Position numbers and translations under genes: made by a program. Source: JACPYM01 sp031423495 (GTDB lineage: Bacteria; Acidobacteriota; Blastocatellia; RBC074). Taken from it: a DNA stretch of 64,000 nucleotides. The notes under the pieces are model-generated. The model saw nothing but the letters and a program-made list of their open reading frames with translations, did no database searches and was not told the DNA's origin. The DNA lies in assembly GCA_031423495.1 (NCBI GenBank), contig JANPFP010000066.1, forward strand, positions 40,085 through 104,084, given 5' to 3'. Shown here in pieces: positions 56,918-64,000 of this stretch (position 1 is its first letter; every line of letters starts with the position of its first letter).

Positions 56918-57550
56918 ATGGCTACGGTTTACAAAGCGCAGAGCTTTAATTTGAGCAACTTGAACGGCATCACGGACGGCACGTTGGCGATGCATTTCAA
57001 GCTGTATGAAGGCTACGTGACGAACACGAACATCCTGAACGAAAAGATCGCCGAACTGGCGAAAGGCGAAATCGGCGCGAACGAAATGCCGGTCTATTCT
57101 GAACTGACGCGGCGTTTGGGGTTTGAATACAACGGCATGGTTTTGCACGAGTGGTATTTCGGCAATATGAAAAGCGGCGGTGGCGTAGGCGATCCGGCGG
57201 CAGATTCGGCCTTTGGCAAAGCGGCGGCGGCGAGTTTCGGCAGCTATGAACAGTGGAAGAAAAACTTCGTCACCGTCGGCAAGATGCGCGGCGTAGGCTG
57301 GGCGGCGACCTATCTCGACCCCGTCAGCGGCGGACTCTCGAACCACTGGATCAACCTGCACGAATCGGGCAACGTCGCGGGCTTCACGCCCGTGCTGATT
57401 ATGGATGTGTGGGAACACGCTTTCATTCGCGATTACGCGCCGGTCGAACGTCCGAAATATATCGAAGCCTTTTTCTCGAACATTGATTGGGATGCTTGCA
57501 ACAACCGGTTGACGACCGGCGCAGCGACGCGTCCGGCAGTGATCGGCTAA
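56918..57550 (+). CDS. Fe/Mn-type superoxide dismutase-family protein
   Basis: A 210-residue protein with GGAGGGAAGAAAC upstream. The four metal ligands are in place: His26 (AMHFKLYEGYV), His77 (VLHEWYFGN), Asp163 and His167 (LIMDVWEHAF). It lacks the usual N-terminal PYALPPLPY-type start and has an internal GNMKSGGG segment, so it belongs to a divergent branch. No signal peptide. Removal of superoxide in the cytoplasm is expected; the metal cannot be assigned. A strong terminator follows 17 bp after its stop. Confidence 0.88.
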   Translation: MATVYKAQSFNLSNLNGITDGTLAMHFKLYEGYVTNTNILNEKIAELAKGEIGANEMPVYSELTRRLGFEYNGMVLHEWYFGNMKSGGGVGDPAADSAFGKAAAASFGSYEQWKKNFVTVGKMRGVGWAATYLDPVSGGLSNHWINLHESGNVAGFTPVLIMDVWEHAFIRDYAPVERPKYIEAFFSNIDWDACNNRLTTGAATRPAVIG

Positions 57551-57567
57551 AACAGATTGTTACAAAA

Positions 57568-57612
57568 AAAGAGAGGCAGGCGTTACGCTCAACGTAGCGC
57601 CTGCCTCTCTTT
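57568..57612 (+). terminator. Intrinsic terminator after superoxide dismutase
   Basis: AAAGAGAGGCAGGCG (57568-57582) pairs with CGCCTGCCTCTCTTT (57598-57612), and inside it a G-T pair and TACG/CGTA extend the stem to about 20 pairs around a five-base loop. The T-containing tail TTTGTT follows. Confidence 0.88.
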
Positions 57613-57707
57613 GTTGCATCGTTGGAGCTTGTCGCTCTGATAAGCGTTCGGCATAATCGACCTTTATGCTCAGCGCGGCTGCTGAACGCTATGAATGGAG
57701 AATCAAA

Positions 57708-57986
57708 ATGATGACTGAAACGCAAGACACGTTGACCAGCTTAAGTATTCCCGTGTTGACCTCGCAAAAAAGCTACCTGGAACAACGAGCCGTCTTAGAA
57801 GGATTGGCCGAACCGGGCGATTACCTGCGCCAACTGATACGCGCCGACCAGCAACGCAAGGCCCAAGATGAATTGGAACAATTGCTCGTCAATGCAATCG
57901 AAAGCGATACCTGGATTGAAGGCACGCCGGAGTATTGGGCGCAAAAGAAAGCCGAACTCGCTGCGAAATACCAAACACAAGCCTAG
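57708..57986 (+). CDS. ParD-like antitoxin
   Basis: A 92-residue protein starting at ATG 57708 (GGAG upstream; a second ATG follows at once). LSIPVLTSQKSYLEQRAVLE and GDYLRQLIRADQQRKAQDEL match the ribbon-helix-helix and C-terminal helix of ParD/CC2985-type antitoxins. The C-terminal part (IEGTPEYWAQKKAELA) would wrap the toxin. The toxin gene starts two bases after its stop. Autoregulation of the pair is usual for the family. Confidence 0.85.
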   Translation: MMTETQDTLTSLSIPVLTSQKSYLEQRAVLEGLAEPGDYLRQLIRADQQRKAQDELEQLLVNAIESDTWIEGTPEYWAQKKAELAAKYQTQA

Positions 57987-57988
57987 CA

Positions 57989-58312
57989 ATGAAGCTGCCC
58001 TACTTTCTTTCAGCAGATGCGGACGACGATTTCGCCGAACAGTTTGCCTACTATTGCGAGGCGGCTGGCTGGGAGGTGGCTGACCGCTTCTTTGCCGCGA
58101 CGCTGGCAGCGTTTGACCGTATCTGTGAGATGCCAGAAATCGGCAACCGTCGCCGCTTCAATAACCCGACGCTCGTTAATGTGCGCGTGTGGCCCATCAA
58201 AGGCTTCGATAAGTACCGCATCTTTTATCGCCCGCTCGGCAATCGAATTGAGATTCTGCGCATCCTGCATGCAGCCAGAGACGTAGACGCCATCTTTGAA
58301 GACGAAGGTTAA
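57989..58312 (+). CDS. ParE/RelE-family toxin
   Basis: A 107-residue protein from the ATG at 57989, chosen because it follows the antitoxin stop directly. It shows the ParE pattern DADDDFAEQFAYYCEAAGWE, FDRICEMPEIGNRRRFNNPT, VRVWPIKGFDKYRIFYRPLG and RILHAARDVDAIF. Expected action is on DNA gyrase (ParE) or ribosome-bound mRNA (RelE); the sequence alone does not decide. It forms a type II pair with the gene at 57708. Confidence 0.88.
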   Translation: MKLPYFLSADADDDFAEQFAYYCEAAGWEVADRFFAATLAAFDRICEMPEIGNRRRFNNPTLVNVRVWPIKGFDKYRIFYRPLGNRIEILRILHAARDVDAIFEDEG

Positions 58313-58353
58313 TCACGCCCCTGACCATGACGCACATCCGACGATCAGCAGCG

Positions 58354-58776
58354 TCTGGAAAATTTTTGAGCTATGTTGCGAAAAGCACATGCATCGTATT
58401 GCCATTGGTATTGAGGTGGCGCATAGTCTGCCTCGCCGTAACGGTCATTGCTCAGAGCCTGTCCCGTTCGAACTGACTTGAAAAGGCCGTTGCTGCTTCA
58501 TACGCAATTACCTTGGTGCCATCATCTTAACTTTGGGCCGAAGTGGCGCGGTGACTCACAACCCTCGCGCGCCCGCTTCGCCAGCGACGAAACCAGACGC
58601 CAGCCCCACGCAGTGCGCCTGCTCCAATTAACTCGACCAAACGAACTGCCGCTGATTGGCAATACGGAAGCCGTTGCGTTGATGCCCGCGTGGGCGGTTG
58701 CGCGCAAGCGGTTGTTGCCGGGCAGTCATTGCCGTTATCAGGAGAACTCCCTCATGCAAGTCTCACCAATCTTTGA
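58354..58776. repeat. Duplicated non-coding leader, copy 1
   Basis: About 420 bp here match 60160-60584 in the same orientation, with scattered substitutions and small indels; for example CGTATTGCCATTGGTATTGA occurs in both. The match ends a few codons into a small frame beginning MQVSP, preceded by a ribosome binding site. No protein frame is conserved between copies before that point, so the shared part looks non-coding. Confidence 0.8.
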
Positions 58777-58888
58777 CTCAATGTGGAAAACCATACGCCG
58801 CTCTCTCAATGGGCCAATCGGGTTTGCGTTCGTGGCAGCCTTGCTCGTTGTCATCACGTATCAATTGATCTCTCAGCCTGCCACCTAG
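58754..58888 (+). CDS. Small single-pass membrane protein after the leader
   Basis: A 44-residue frame with AGGAG seven bases ahead of the ATG. It reads MQVSPIFDSMWKTIRRSLNG and continues with a hydrophobic segment (FAFVAALLVVITYQLI, residues about 25-40), so a single membrane helix is predicted. Its first five codons lie in the duplicated leader. The second copy also begins MQVSP (60562) but then diverges into a different 40-residue frame without a membrane helix. Whether it is expressed is unknown; small membrane peptides of this type are sometimes toxins. Confidence 0.45.
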   Translation: MQVSPIFDSMWKTIRRSLNGPIGFAFVAALLVVITYQLISQPAT

Positions 58889-59055
58889 GCGCTGTCCGGC
58901 AAGGCAGCCAACTCAGGCCGTGCCGCCCGCGCCCAAAAGCAGTCCGACGGTGAAACGAAGCGGGACTGCGCCAGAGGCGGTCATCAGTTGCTTCAAAGGA
59001 CTGACCGTGCCGTATAATCGTCGCGCCCGCAGCTTGGTCTGCAAGGAACAAACAC

Positions 59056-60045
59056 ATGACAAGCCAAGCTGATTACGACAGCCCGTGGAAAGACGTACTC
59101 GACCTTTTCTTTGAGGCCGCAATGGAGTTTTTCTTTCCCACTGCACACGCGCAAATTGACTGGTCGCGCGGCTACGAATTTCTCGACAAGGAACTGCAAA
59201 AGATCACGGCGGACGTGGCGCTCGGACGCCGTGCCGTAGACAAACTGGTCAAGGTCTGGCTCAACGACGGACAAGAGCTTTGGGTTTTGCTTCACCTTGA
59301 AGTGCAGGGACAGCGCGAACCTGACTTTGAACACCGGGTTTATGTTTATCACTACCGCAGCCACGACCGCTTCAACGTGTCCGTAGCCAGCTTCGTGATT
59401 TTGACGGATGAAGCGGAGAACTGGCGGCCTACCGTTTATCAGGCTGAACTGTTGGGTACGGAAGTGCGGCTTAAATTTTCCGCCGCGAAGCTGTTAGACT
59501 ACCTCCCGCGTTGGGAAGAGTTGGAACGCAGCACGAACCCTTTCGCCGTGGTAGTACAAGCGCACTTGATCGCGCTGCAAACACGAAACGACGAGACTGG
59601 ACGGTTGCAACAAAAGCTCTCGTTGACTAAGCAGCTATACAAACGCGGCTTCAGCAAAGAAACGATTATTGGGCTGTATCGCTTTTTGGATTGGGTGCTG
59701 GTCTTGTTACCACCACTGGCGTTGGAATACGAAGATAAATTGATCGAATTCGAGGAGGAACAAAAGATGCAATATGTAACATCTATTGAGCGTAGCGGCA
59801 TCGCGAAAGGCCTGCAACAGGGGCTGCAACAAGGCAGCACCAGAATTGCGTTACAGCTTTACCAGCATCGCTTCGGTGCGCCGGACGAAGCGACCCAGGT
59901 CCAGATTCGTGCCTTGTCGGTTGAACAAGCCGAGGAGTTGAGCGCAGCGCTGCTGGGCTTCACTACGCGGGCGGAGGCGGAAGCGTGGCTGCGAGAACAT
60001 CCGCCGCTCGCCGCTGCGCCGGTGCCTGACAGCTTTGCGAATTGA
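59056..60045 (+). CDS. Rpn-family PD-(D/E)XK nuclease with DUF4351-like tail
   Basis: A 329-residue protein with AAGGAA before the ATG. It is a paralogue of 34946-35986: DSPWKDVLDLFFEAAMEFFF near the start, the E-x-Q active-site segment HLEVQGQREPDFEHRVYVYH (Glu82, Gln84), a GIAKGLQQGLQQGS linker and a DUF4351-like C-terminus (LYQHRFGAPDEATQVQIRAL, AALLGFTTRAEAEAWLREH). It lies between the two copies of the ~420-bp leader repeat, in the same orientation. Rpn proteins promote recombination, so a link to the duplication is possible but unproven. Confidence 0.82.
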   Translation: MTSQADYDSPWKDVLDLFFEAAMEFFFPTAHAQIDWSRGYEFLDKELQKITADVALGRRAVDKLVKVWLNDGQELWVLLHLEVQGQREPDFEHRVYVYHYRSHDRFNVSVASFVILTDEAENWRPTVYQAELLGTEVRLKFSAAKLLDYLPRWEELERSTNPFAVVVQAHLIALQTRNDETGRLQQKLSLTKQLYKRGFSKETIIGLYRFLDWVLVLLPPLALEYEDKLIEFEEEQKMQYVTSIERSGIAKGLQQGLQQGSTRIALQLYQHRFGAPDEATQVQIRALSVEQAEELSAALLGFTTRAEAEAWLREHPPLAAAPVPDSFAN

Positions 60046-60159
60046 AGTGCGCGGGCTTGAGCTTATCCCAAAGGCAAAACCTTCGCTGGCGGCGATGCCA
60101 GGCTGCTCAAGGCTGCGACGCAAGAGGGTTTCACTGTCGTCAGAGTTTAATTATCCCCG

Positions 60160-60584
60160 TCCGAAAAGTTTTTGCGTCAGGTTGCGAAAAGCGCTTGCAT
60201 CGTATTGCCATTGGTATTGAGGTGACGCATAGTCTGCCCCGCCGTAACGATCACTTCTCACATCCGGCCCCGTTCGAACTCAACTGAAAAGGTCGTTGCT
60301 GCACTCATACGCAATTTATCTCGGTGCCATCATCTTAATTTTGGGCGGAACGGCGCGGTGACCTCACAACTCTCTCGTGCCAGCTTCGCCAGCGACTAAA
60401 CCAGACGCCAGCCCCGTTCAGTGCGCCTGCTCCAATTAACTCGACCAAACGAACTGCTGCTGGTTGGCAATCTGAAGTCGTTGCGTTGACGCCCGCGTGG
60501 GCGGTTGAGCGCAAGCGGCTATTGCCGGGCAGTCATTGCCATTCTCAAGGAGGACTCCCTCATGCAAGTCTCGCCAAATTCACA
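60160..60584. repeat. Duplicated non-coding leader, copy 2
   Basis: Matches 58354-58776 at an offset of about 1806-1808 bp. It ends shortly after an ATG at 60562 with AGGAG upstream, encoding MQVSP and then a different sequence. The rest of the gap, 60585-60746, holds the leader of the next gene (ATAGGAGG before 60747). Nothing else was recognised in 60046-60159. Confidence 0.8.
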
Positions 60585-60746
60585 TGGAGGGCAAATAATT
60601 AGTGCGAGTCTCTGGAAGAATCTCTGCATTCCAAGTGTATTAAAAACGAAGGCCGTTTTTCAGGCGCAGCGTGTCCAAGTTTGACCGCCCCTCGACGTTC
60701 GCGCCGGTGAAAGAGTTTCTGAAAACAATAGGAGGCAAGCAGTTAT

Positions 60747-61688
60747 ATGAAGATCAAACTTATAGTCTTTGTCGCACTCATTGGGATTACAGTTGCGCTC
60801 TTTGCGAACAATTTTCCACAGCGGGCTGCGTCAATCCAAGAGCAACAGCAAATTGAGAAGCAAACCATTAAGCCGGGCTTCGAATTCCAATTGCAAAATA
60901 TTCGTGCAGTAACACCTAAGGGCCAATATTTCCATGCCCCTATATGGTCTCCTAATGGAGAGTATCTAGCATTCAGCGCGGAAAAATATAATGGTCTTTA
61001 CGTAGTAAAAACAGATGGTAGTGGGGAGGTCAGTACCGTGAACGAAGACCCTGGCACTGGATATGGGGCAGCTTGGTCTGCGGATGGCACAGAGCTGGTT
61101 TATCAGCTAAAAAGCGAGGATGGAGGTGTATCTCGTAGAGAAGTAAAAAGTATTAACTTGATCAATAGGTTAATAACGGGCCGCCCTGAAATGAAGTCTA
61201 ATAGCCTCTCCAGTGCAGCAAAAGCATCAAAAGCTAAAGACCCTGTGGTTTATGTCAACCTTGAGACATTATTAATTGAGGCTCAAACTGCTGATGGTCA
61301 GCGAACGTGGACTGTCACTAATAACGAAGGACCTTTTTATAGCCCTGTGCTTTCCCCCGACAAGACCAAGGTTTTAGTACATGAAGGCTCCCAAATGTTC
61401 GTCTATGCAGTTGATGGTAGCGGCATACTAGGCGCTTTAGGCCGCGGTGTGGGGGGCAGTTGGTCGCCTGATAGCAAACAGGTCTTGTACTTTATAGATC
61501 AGGATAACGGGCATGATATTACATCGTCAGAACTATTTGTTTGCAATGCAGATGGCTCAGCTAAGTGGCAAGTGAGTCGTACAACCGATTCCTACGAGAT
61601 GTGGCCGTCTTGGTCACCTGACGGAAAAAGAATAGCCTTTTCAGAATATAAAGCTGGCAGAATTTATATTGCTGATTTAGTGAAATAA
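60747..61688 (+). CDS. TolB-like WD40/PD40 beta-propeller protein, exported
   Basis: A 313-residue protein with AGGAGG upstream and a signal peptide or membrane anchor (about residues 3-20). Propeller repeats of PD40 type are visible: APIWSPNGEYLAFSAEKYNG, GAAWSADGTELVYQLKSEDG, SPVLSPDKTKVLVHEGSQMF, SWSPDSKQVLYFIDQDNG and PSWSPDGKRIAFSEYKAGRI. Such proteins bind other proteins or ligands in the periplasm. DNA here is more AT-rich than most of the window, as is the first half of the next gene, suggesting acquisition. No other Tol-Pal gene is present. Confidence 0.8.
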   Translation: MKIKLIVFVALIGITVALFANNFPQRAASIQEQQQIEKQTIKPGFEFQLQNIRAVTPKGQYFHAPIWSPNGEYLAFSAEKYNGLYVVKTDGSGEVSTVNEDPGTGYGAAWSADGTELVYQLKSEDGGVSRREVKSINLINRLITGRPEMKSNSLSSAAKASKAKDPVVYVNLETLLIEAQTADGQRTWTVTNNEGPFYSPVLSPDKTKVLVHEGSQMFVYAVDGSGILGALGRGVGGSWSPDSKQVLYFIDQDNGHDITSSELFVCNADGSAKWQVSRTTDSYEMWPSWSPDGKRIAFSEYKAGRIYIADLVK

Positions 61689-61802
61689 TAAATACGGCGC
61701 TGCAATAGTCTTAGTTGTTCAGCGTAGACTAAGTAACCCAGTAAATCCGATAGCTCTGTGATCTAAGCTTTAGGATTAGCTATAGAAAGGGGAGATCAAG
61801 TC

Positions 61803-63350
61803 ATGAAATCTACGTTCTTATCTCTTAGTTTAGCTGCTCTAGCTCTTGGTTGTTTTTCTTATCCGATTAAAGCTCAACGCATCTTCATTGATCCTGGGCA
61901 CTCAGACGCTAATATCAAAACCCTCAAACCTATACGTACAGATACGGAAGTTTATACTAATTTAGCTGTCGGGTTGAAATTGAGAGACAAACTCTTGGCT
62001 GATCCCAGCCGCACTTGGGTTGTGCTCATGTCCAGAACGACCGGCGAGGGCAACAGCCCTACTAGCCTTGCACAACGAGCGGATATGGCGAATAACTGGA
62101 ACGCTGATCGTTTGTTGAGCATTCACTGTAATGCTGGCGGAGCAACTGGTACTGAGACCTTTTGGTGTGATGTAAATGGTCAAGACCAGTTGACATCTAC
62201 TAGAACTACAGATCAAGACTTGGCCCGTAAAGTCCAAAGCGATATGGTTCGACTTGGCATTTGGACAGATCGGCGGGTCGTAGAGGATTTTACCTATCTA
62301 AAGGAAAATGGCGCACCATATCATTTGGGTATACTTCGCCTTGCTAACGCCTCAGGAGTTCTTAGTGAAATCGGTTTCGCAGATAACCAGAATGACAAGG
62401 CAAAGCTATTGAATGATTCTTGGCGAAATACATTCGCGCTCGCGTACCTTTCTGCCTTACAAACACATTTCGGCGCAGTTGCACCAGTCATCTCTGTCAC
62501 GCCAGCCAGTCAAAATTATGGTTCCGTGCAAACGGGTACATCCAAAGACTTGACCTTCGTAGTGAAGAACGTCGGTGGCGGAACGCTATCGGGCAATGCG
62601 AGCGTGCCCGCGCCGTTCAGCATCGTTTCAGGTGGCACCTACAATCTCGCTGCCAACGCATTCCAGACGGTGACGGTGCGTTTCACTCCGACTGGGGCAC
62701 AGAGCTACGGCCCGAATGTCAGCTTCACCGGCGGCGGCGGGGCAAGTAGGCCGGTAACAGGAAGCGGAACTCCTGCACCAGCCATCTCCGTCACGCCAGC
62801 CAGTCAAAGTTATGGTTCCGTGCAAACGGGTACATCGAAAGACTTGAGCTTCATAGTGAAGAACGTCGGTGGCGGAACGCTATCAGGCAATGCGAGCGTG
62901 CCCTCACCGTTCAGCATCGTTTCAGGTGGCACCTACAATCTCGCCGCTAACGCATTCCAAACGGTGACGGTGCGTTTCACTCCGACTGGGGCACAGAGCT
63001 ACGGCCCGAATGTCGGCTTCACCGGTGGCGGCGGGGCAAGTAGGCCGGTAACAGGAAGCGGGACTCGCCCAAGACCGCAGGCCAACTCGGTCTCGCCGAG
63101 CAGTCCAACGGCCAAAAGTGGTAATCAGAACGTGATTGTCAGTGGTAGAGATTTTGTCAATGGGCTAACTGTCACGCTCTTCTTCCCGACTAGCGGCAGC
63201 ACCACACTGAGTGGCTCTCAAATACGTTTCACCGACGCGAATACATTCACGTTGGTTGTTACGCTCAATCTGGTTGGTCGCTACCGTCTCCGCGTTAACA
63301 ACCCGGATGGACAGCGATCCGATGAGCTTCCCTTTACCACCAAACGTTGA
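61803..63350 (+). CDS. N-acetylmuramoyl-L-alanine amidase with two ASH-like repeats and an IPT/TIG domain
   Basis: A 515-residue exported protein with GGGGAG upstream and a signal peptide ending near YPIKAQ. Residues about 25-220 are an Amidase_3 domain: RIFIDPGHSDAN, LLSIHCNAGGATGTETFWCD and GVLSEIGFADN supply the zinc histidines and the catalytic Glu. Two ~98-residue repeats follow (SVTPASQNYGSVQTGTSKDL and its copy), of the ASH/HYDIN-type beta fold, then a C-terminal IPT/TIG-like domain (NSVSPSSPTAKSGNQNVIVS). It should cleave peptidoglycan stem peptides. The amidase part is AT-richer than the repeats. Confidence 0.88.
   Translation: MKSTFLSLSLAALALGCFSYPIKAQRIFIDPGHSDANIKTLKPIRTDTEVYTNLAVGLKLRDKLLADPSRTWVVLMSRTTGEGNSPTSLAQRADMANNWNADRLLSIHCNAGGATGTETFWCDVNGQDQLTSTRTTDQDLARKVQSDMVRLGIWTDRRVVEDFTYLKENGAPYHLGILRLANASGVLSEIGFADNQNDKAKLLNDSWRNTFALAYLSALQTHFGAVAPVISVTPASQNYGSVQTGTSKDLTFVVKNVGGGTLSGNASVPAPFSIVSGGTYNLAANAFQTVTVRFTPTGAQSYGPNVSFTGGGGASRPVTGSGTPAPAISVTPASQSYGSVQTGTSKDLSFIVKNVGGGTLSGNASVPSPFSIVSGGTYNLAANAFQTVTVRFTPTGAQSYGPNVGFTGGGGASRPVTGSGTRPRPQANSVSPSSPTAKSGNQNVIVSGRDFVNGLTVTLFFPTSGSTTLSGSQIRFTDANTFTLVVTLNLVGRYRLRVNNPDGQRSDELPFTTKR
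62481..63068 (+). repeat. Near-identical 294-bp tandem duplication in the amidase gene
   Basis: 62481-62774 and 62775-63068 are two copies of one 294-bp unit (98 codons), differing at few positions, so the duplication is recent or kept uniform by gene conversion. Each unit encodes one ASH-like domain beginning PVISV/PAISV and ending in a Gly-rich FTGGGGASRPVTGSGT. Confidence 0.88.
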
Positions 63351-63452
63351 GCTTCTATTTTCGTTACTGGGATAAACCAACTGTAGTTTGCTCCGCTCAT
63401 ACTTGATGCGACACTTATCGTATACGTTGATCTGAGCGCAGCACACTTTTTC

Positions 63453-63503
63453 AAAGAGAAAGCCTGTTTTCAGTTTAAGGCTCTGAAAACAGGCTTTCTC
63501 TTT
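63453..63503. terminator. Perfect 21-bp stem hairpin
   Basis: AAAGAGAAAGCCTGTTTTCA plus G (63453-63473) pairs exactly with 63483-63503 around a nine-base loop. It lies 100 bp after the amidase stop and could end that transcript; T-rich bases are inside the arm and not after it. It also marks the edge of the LamG fragment, so it may be another repeat element. Confidence 0.65.
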
Positions 63504-63866
63504 CTGCATTGCGAGGGCAATCACGGCAGTTTCTGGGATGTGCGGTTGCGCAATGGCCGGTTGCTGGTCGAAGTGGATCAGCCGGGCGGGGTCAATTACA
63601 ACTTGGTGGAATCGGTGCGCAGTCTCAACGACGGCGTTTACCATCACGTAGCCATCGCACGGCAGGGCGCGAACCTGTTGCTATATCTTGACGGCGTGTT
63701 CGACAAGAACCGCGCCGTAGCTGCCGCCGCCAACCTCACGAACACTGCCAACCTGATGGCGGGCAGCGAAGTATGCGTCGGCGTTGACAGCACGCAACGC
63801 TTCACCGGGCAACTGGATGAACTCGCCGTCGTCAGTCGCGCGCTGGCGGCGAACGAGGTGCTGTAA
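63504..63866 (+). pseudogene. Truncated LamG/concanavalin-like domain fragment
   Basis: The frame ending at the TAA at 63864-63866 reads HCEGNHGSFWDVRLRNGRLL, then VNYNLVESVRSLNDGVYHHV, LLLYLDGVFDKNRAV and FTGQLDELAVVSRALAANEV: the C-terminal two-thirds of a LamG-type lectin domain (the DG.WHH...LYLDG and QLDEL patterns). No domain start or signal peptide precedes it; the frame runs back into the 21-bp hairpin. It is likely the 3' remnant of a larger surface protein. The ~134 bp after it, to 64000, show nothing recognisable. Confidence 0.7.
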
Positions 63867-64000
63867 CCGAGCCCATGAAAACGTAGAAAAATTGACAGGC
63901 GTCGGGTTCCACAGAGTACGGCGAAAAATGGCGATACCAGTATCATCGCCGCAGGCGCAGTCTTGAGGGAGCGGTTCCTTTTCGGCACCAGTACGCACAA

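Noticed and set aside
58354..60584. Insertion sequence or composite transposon around the Rpn gene
   Set aside because: The flanking repeats are direct, diverged and end in a start codon; no transposase with DDE or HUH motifs, no terminal inverted repeats and no target duplication were seen.
63644..64000. Minus-strand frames at the right edge
   Set aside because: They are antisense to the LamG fragment and carry no recognisable domain; the edge of the window prevents a firm decision.

Overview
The window looks like a chromosome segment of an Acidobacteriota bacterium, most likely class Blastocatellia (inference). The grounds are moderately GC-rich DNA, three large DUF1549/DUF1553 proteins with two DUF1501 partners (a set typical of Planctomycetes, Verrucomicrobia and Acidobacteria), Rpn-type nucleases, and many different long palindromic repeats between genes. 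Planctomycetes cannot be excluded from sequence alone. No rRNA, tRNA or CRISPR array was seen.

Layout. 1-7359 (minus) is the 5' part of a giant surface protein: membrane/signal segment, two SdrD-B-like domains and about 18 Ig-like repeats of ~88 residues arranged in a six-domain super-repeat. 8.2-16.6 kb holds a YgjP-like metalloprotease, a GntR regulator, a DUF1501 + DUF1549/DUF1553 pair, and glcE/glcF-like glycolate oxidase subunits. 16.6-19.6 kb has an IscU-like scaffold and an IscS-like cysteine desulfurase separated by two AT-rich genes (a nuclease/phosphatase-fold protein and an unknown). 19.7-29.4 kb has a DUF1080 protein, two further DUF1549/DUF1553 cytochrome proteins, a class A beta-lactamase fused to an extra N-terminal domain, and a small unknown two-gene cassette. 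29.5-34.5 kb is a signalling block (receiver-PP2C phosphatase plus a propeller histidine kinase) surrounded by four different palindromes, one of which encodes most of the kinase signal peptide. 34.5-44.7 kb holds DUF1569, an Rpn nuclease, DUF1501, a PHP metallohydrolase, small regulator-like genes, a TonB-C protein and metH.

44.7-50.6 kb is an accessory island, all on the minus strand: a winged-helix/DUF3644 protein with a HEPN RNase motif, three antitoxin-like genes (one apparently a chimera), an AbiEii-type nucleotidyltransferase with a partner, an unknown two-gene cassette, and a stand-alone helicase-associated-domain protein. 50.6-57.6 kb is mostly housekeeping: a deoxyhypusine-synthase-like enzyme, tRNA nucleotidyltransferase, B12-dependent ribonucleotide reductase, TMEM14-like protein and superoxide dismutase. 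57.7-64 kb is accessory again: a ParD/ParE-type pair, two copies of a ~420-bp non-coding leader flanking an Rpn nuclease, an AT-rich propeller protein, an amidase with duplicated domains, and a truncated LamG fragment.

The most unusual material is (i) the density and diversity of palindromic repeats and their effects on genes, (ii) the 44.7-50.6 kb toxin/antitoxin-like island, and (iii) the duplicated leader at 58.4 and 60.2 kb. All functions are read from the sequence and from recall of protein families; no database search was made.
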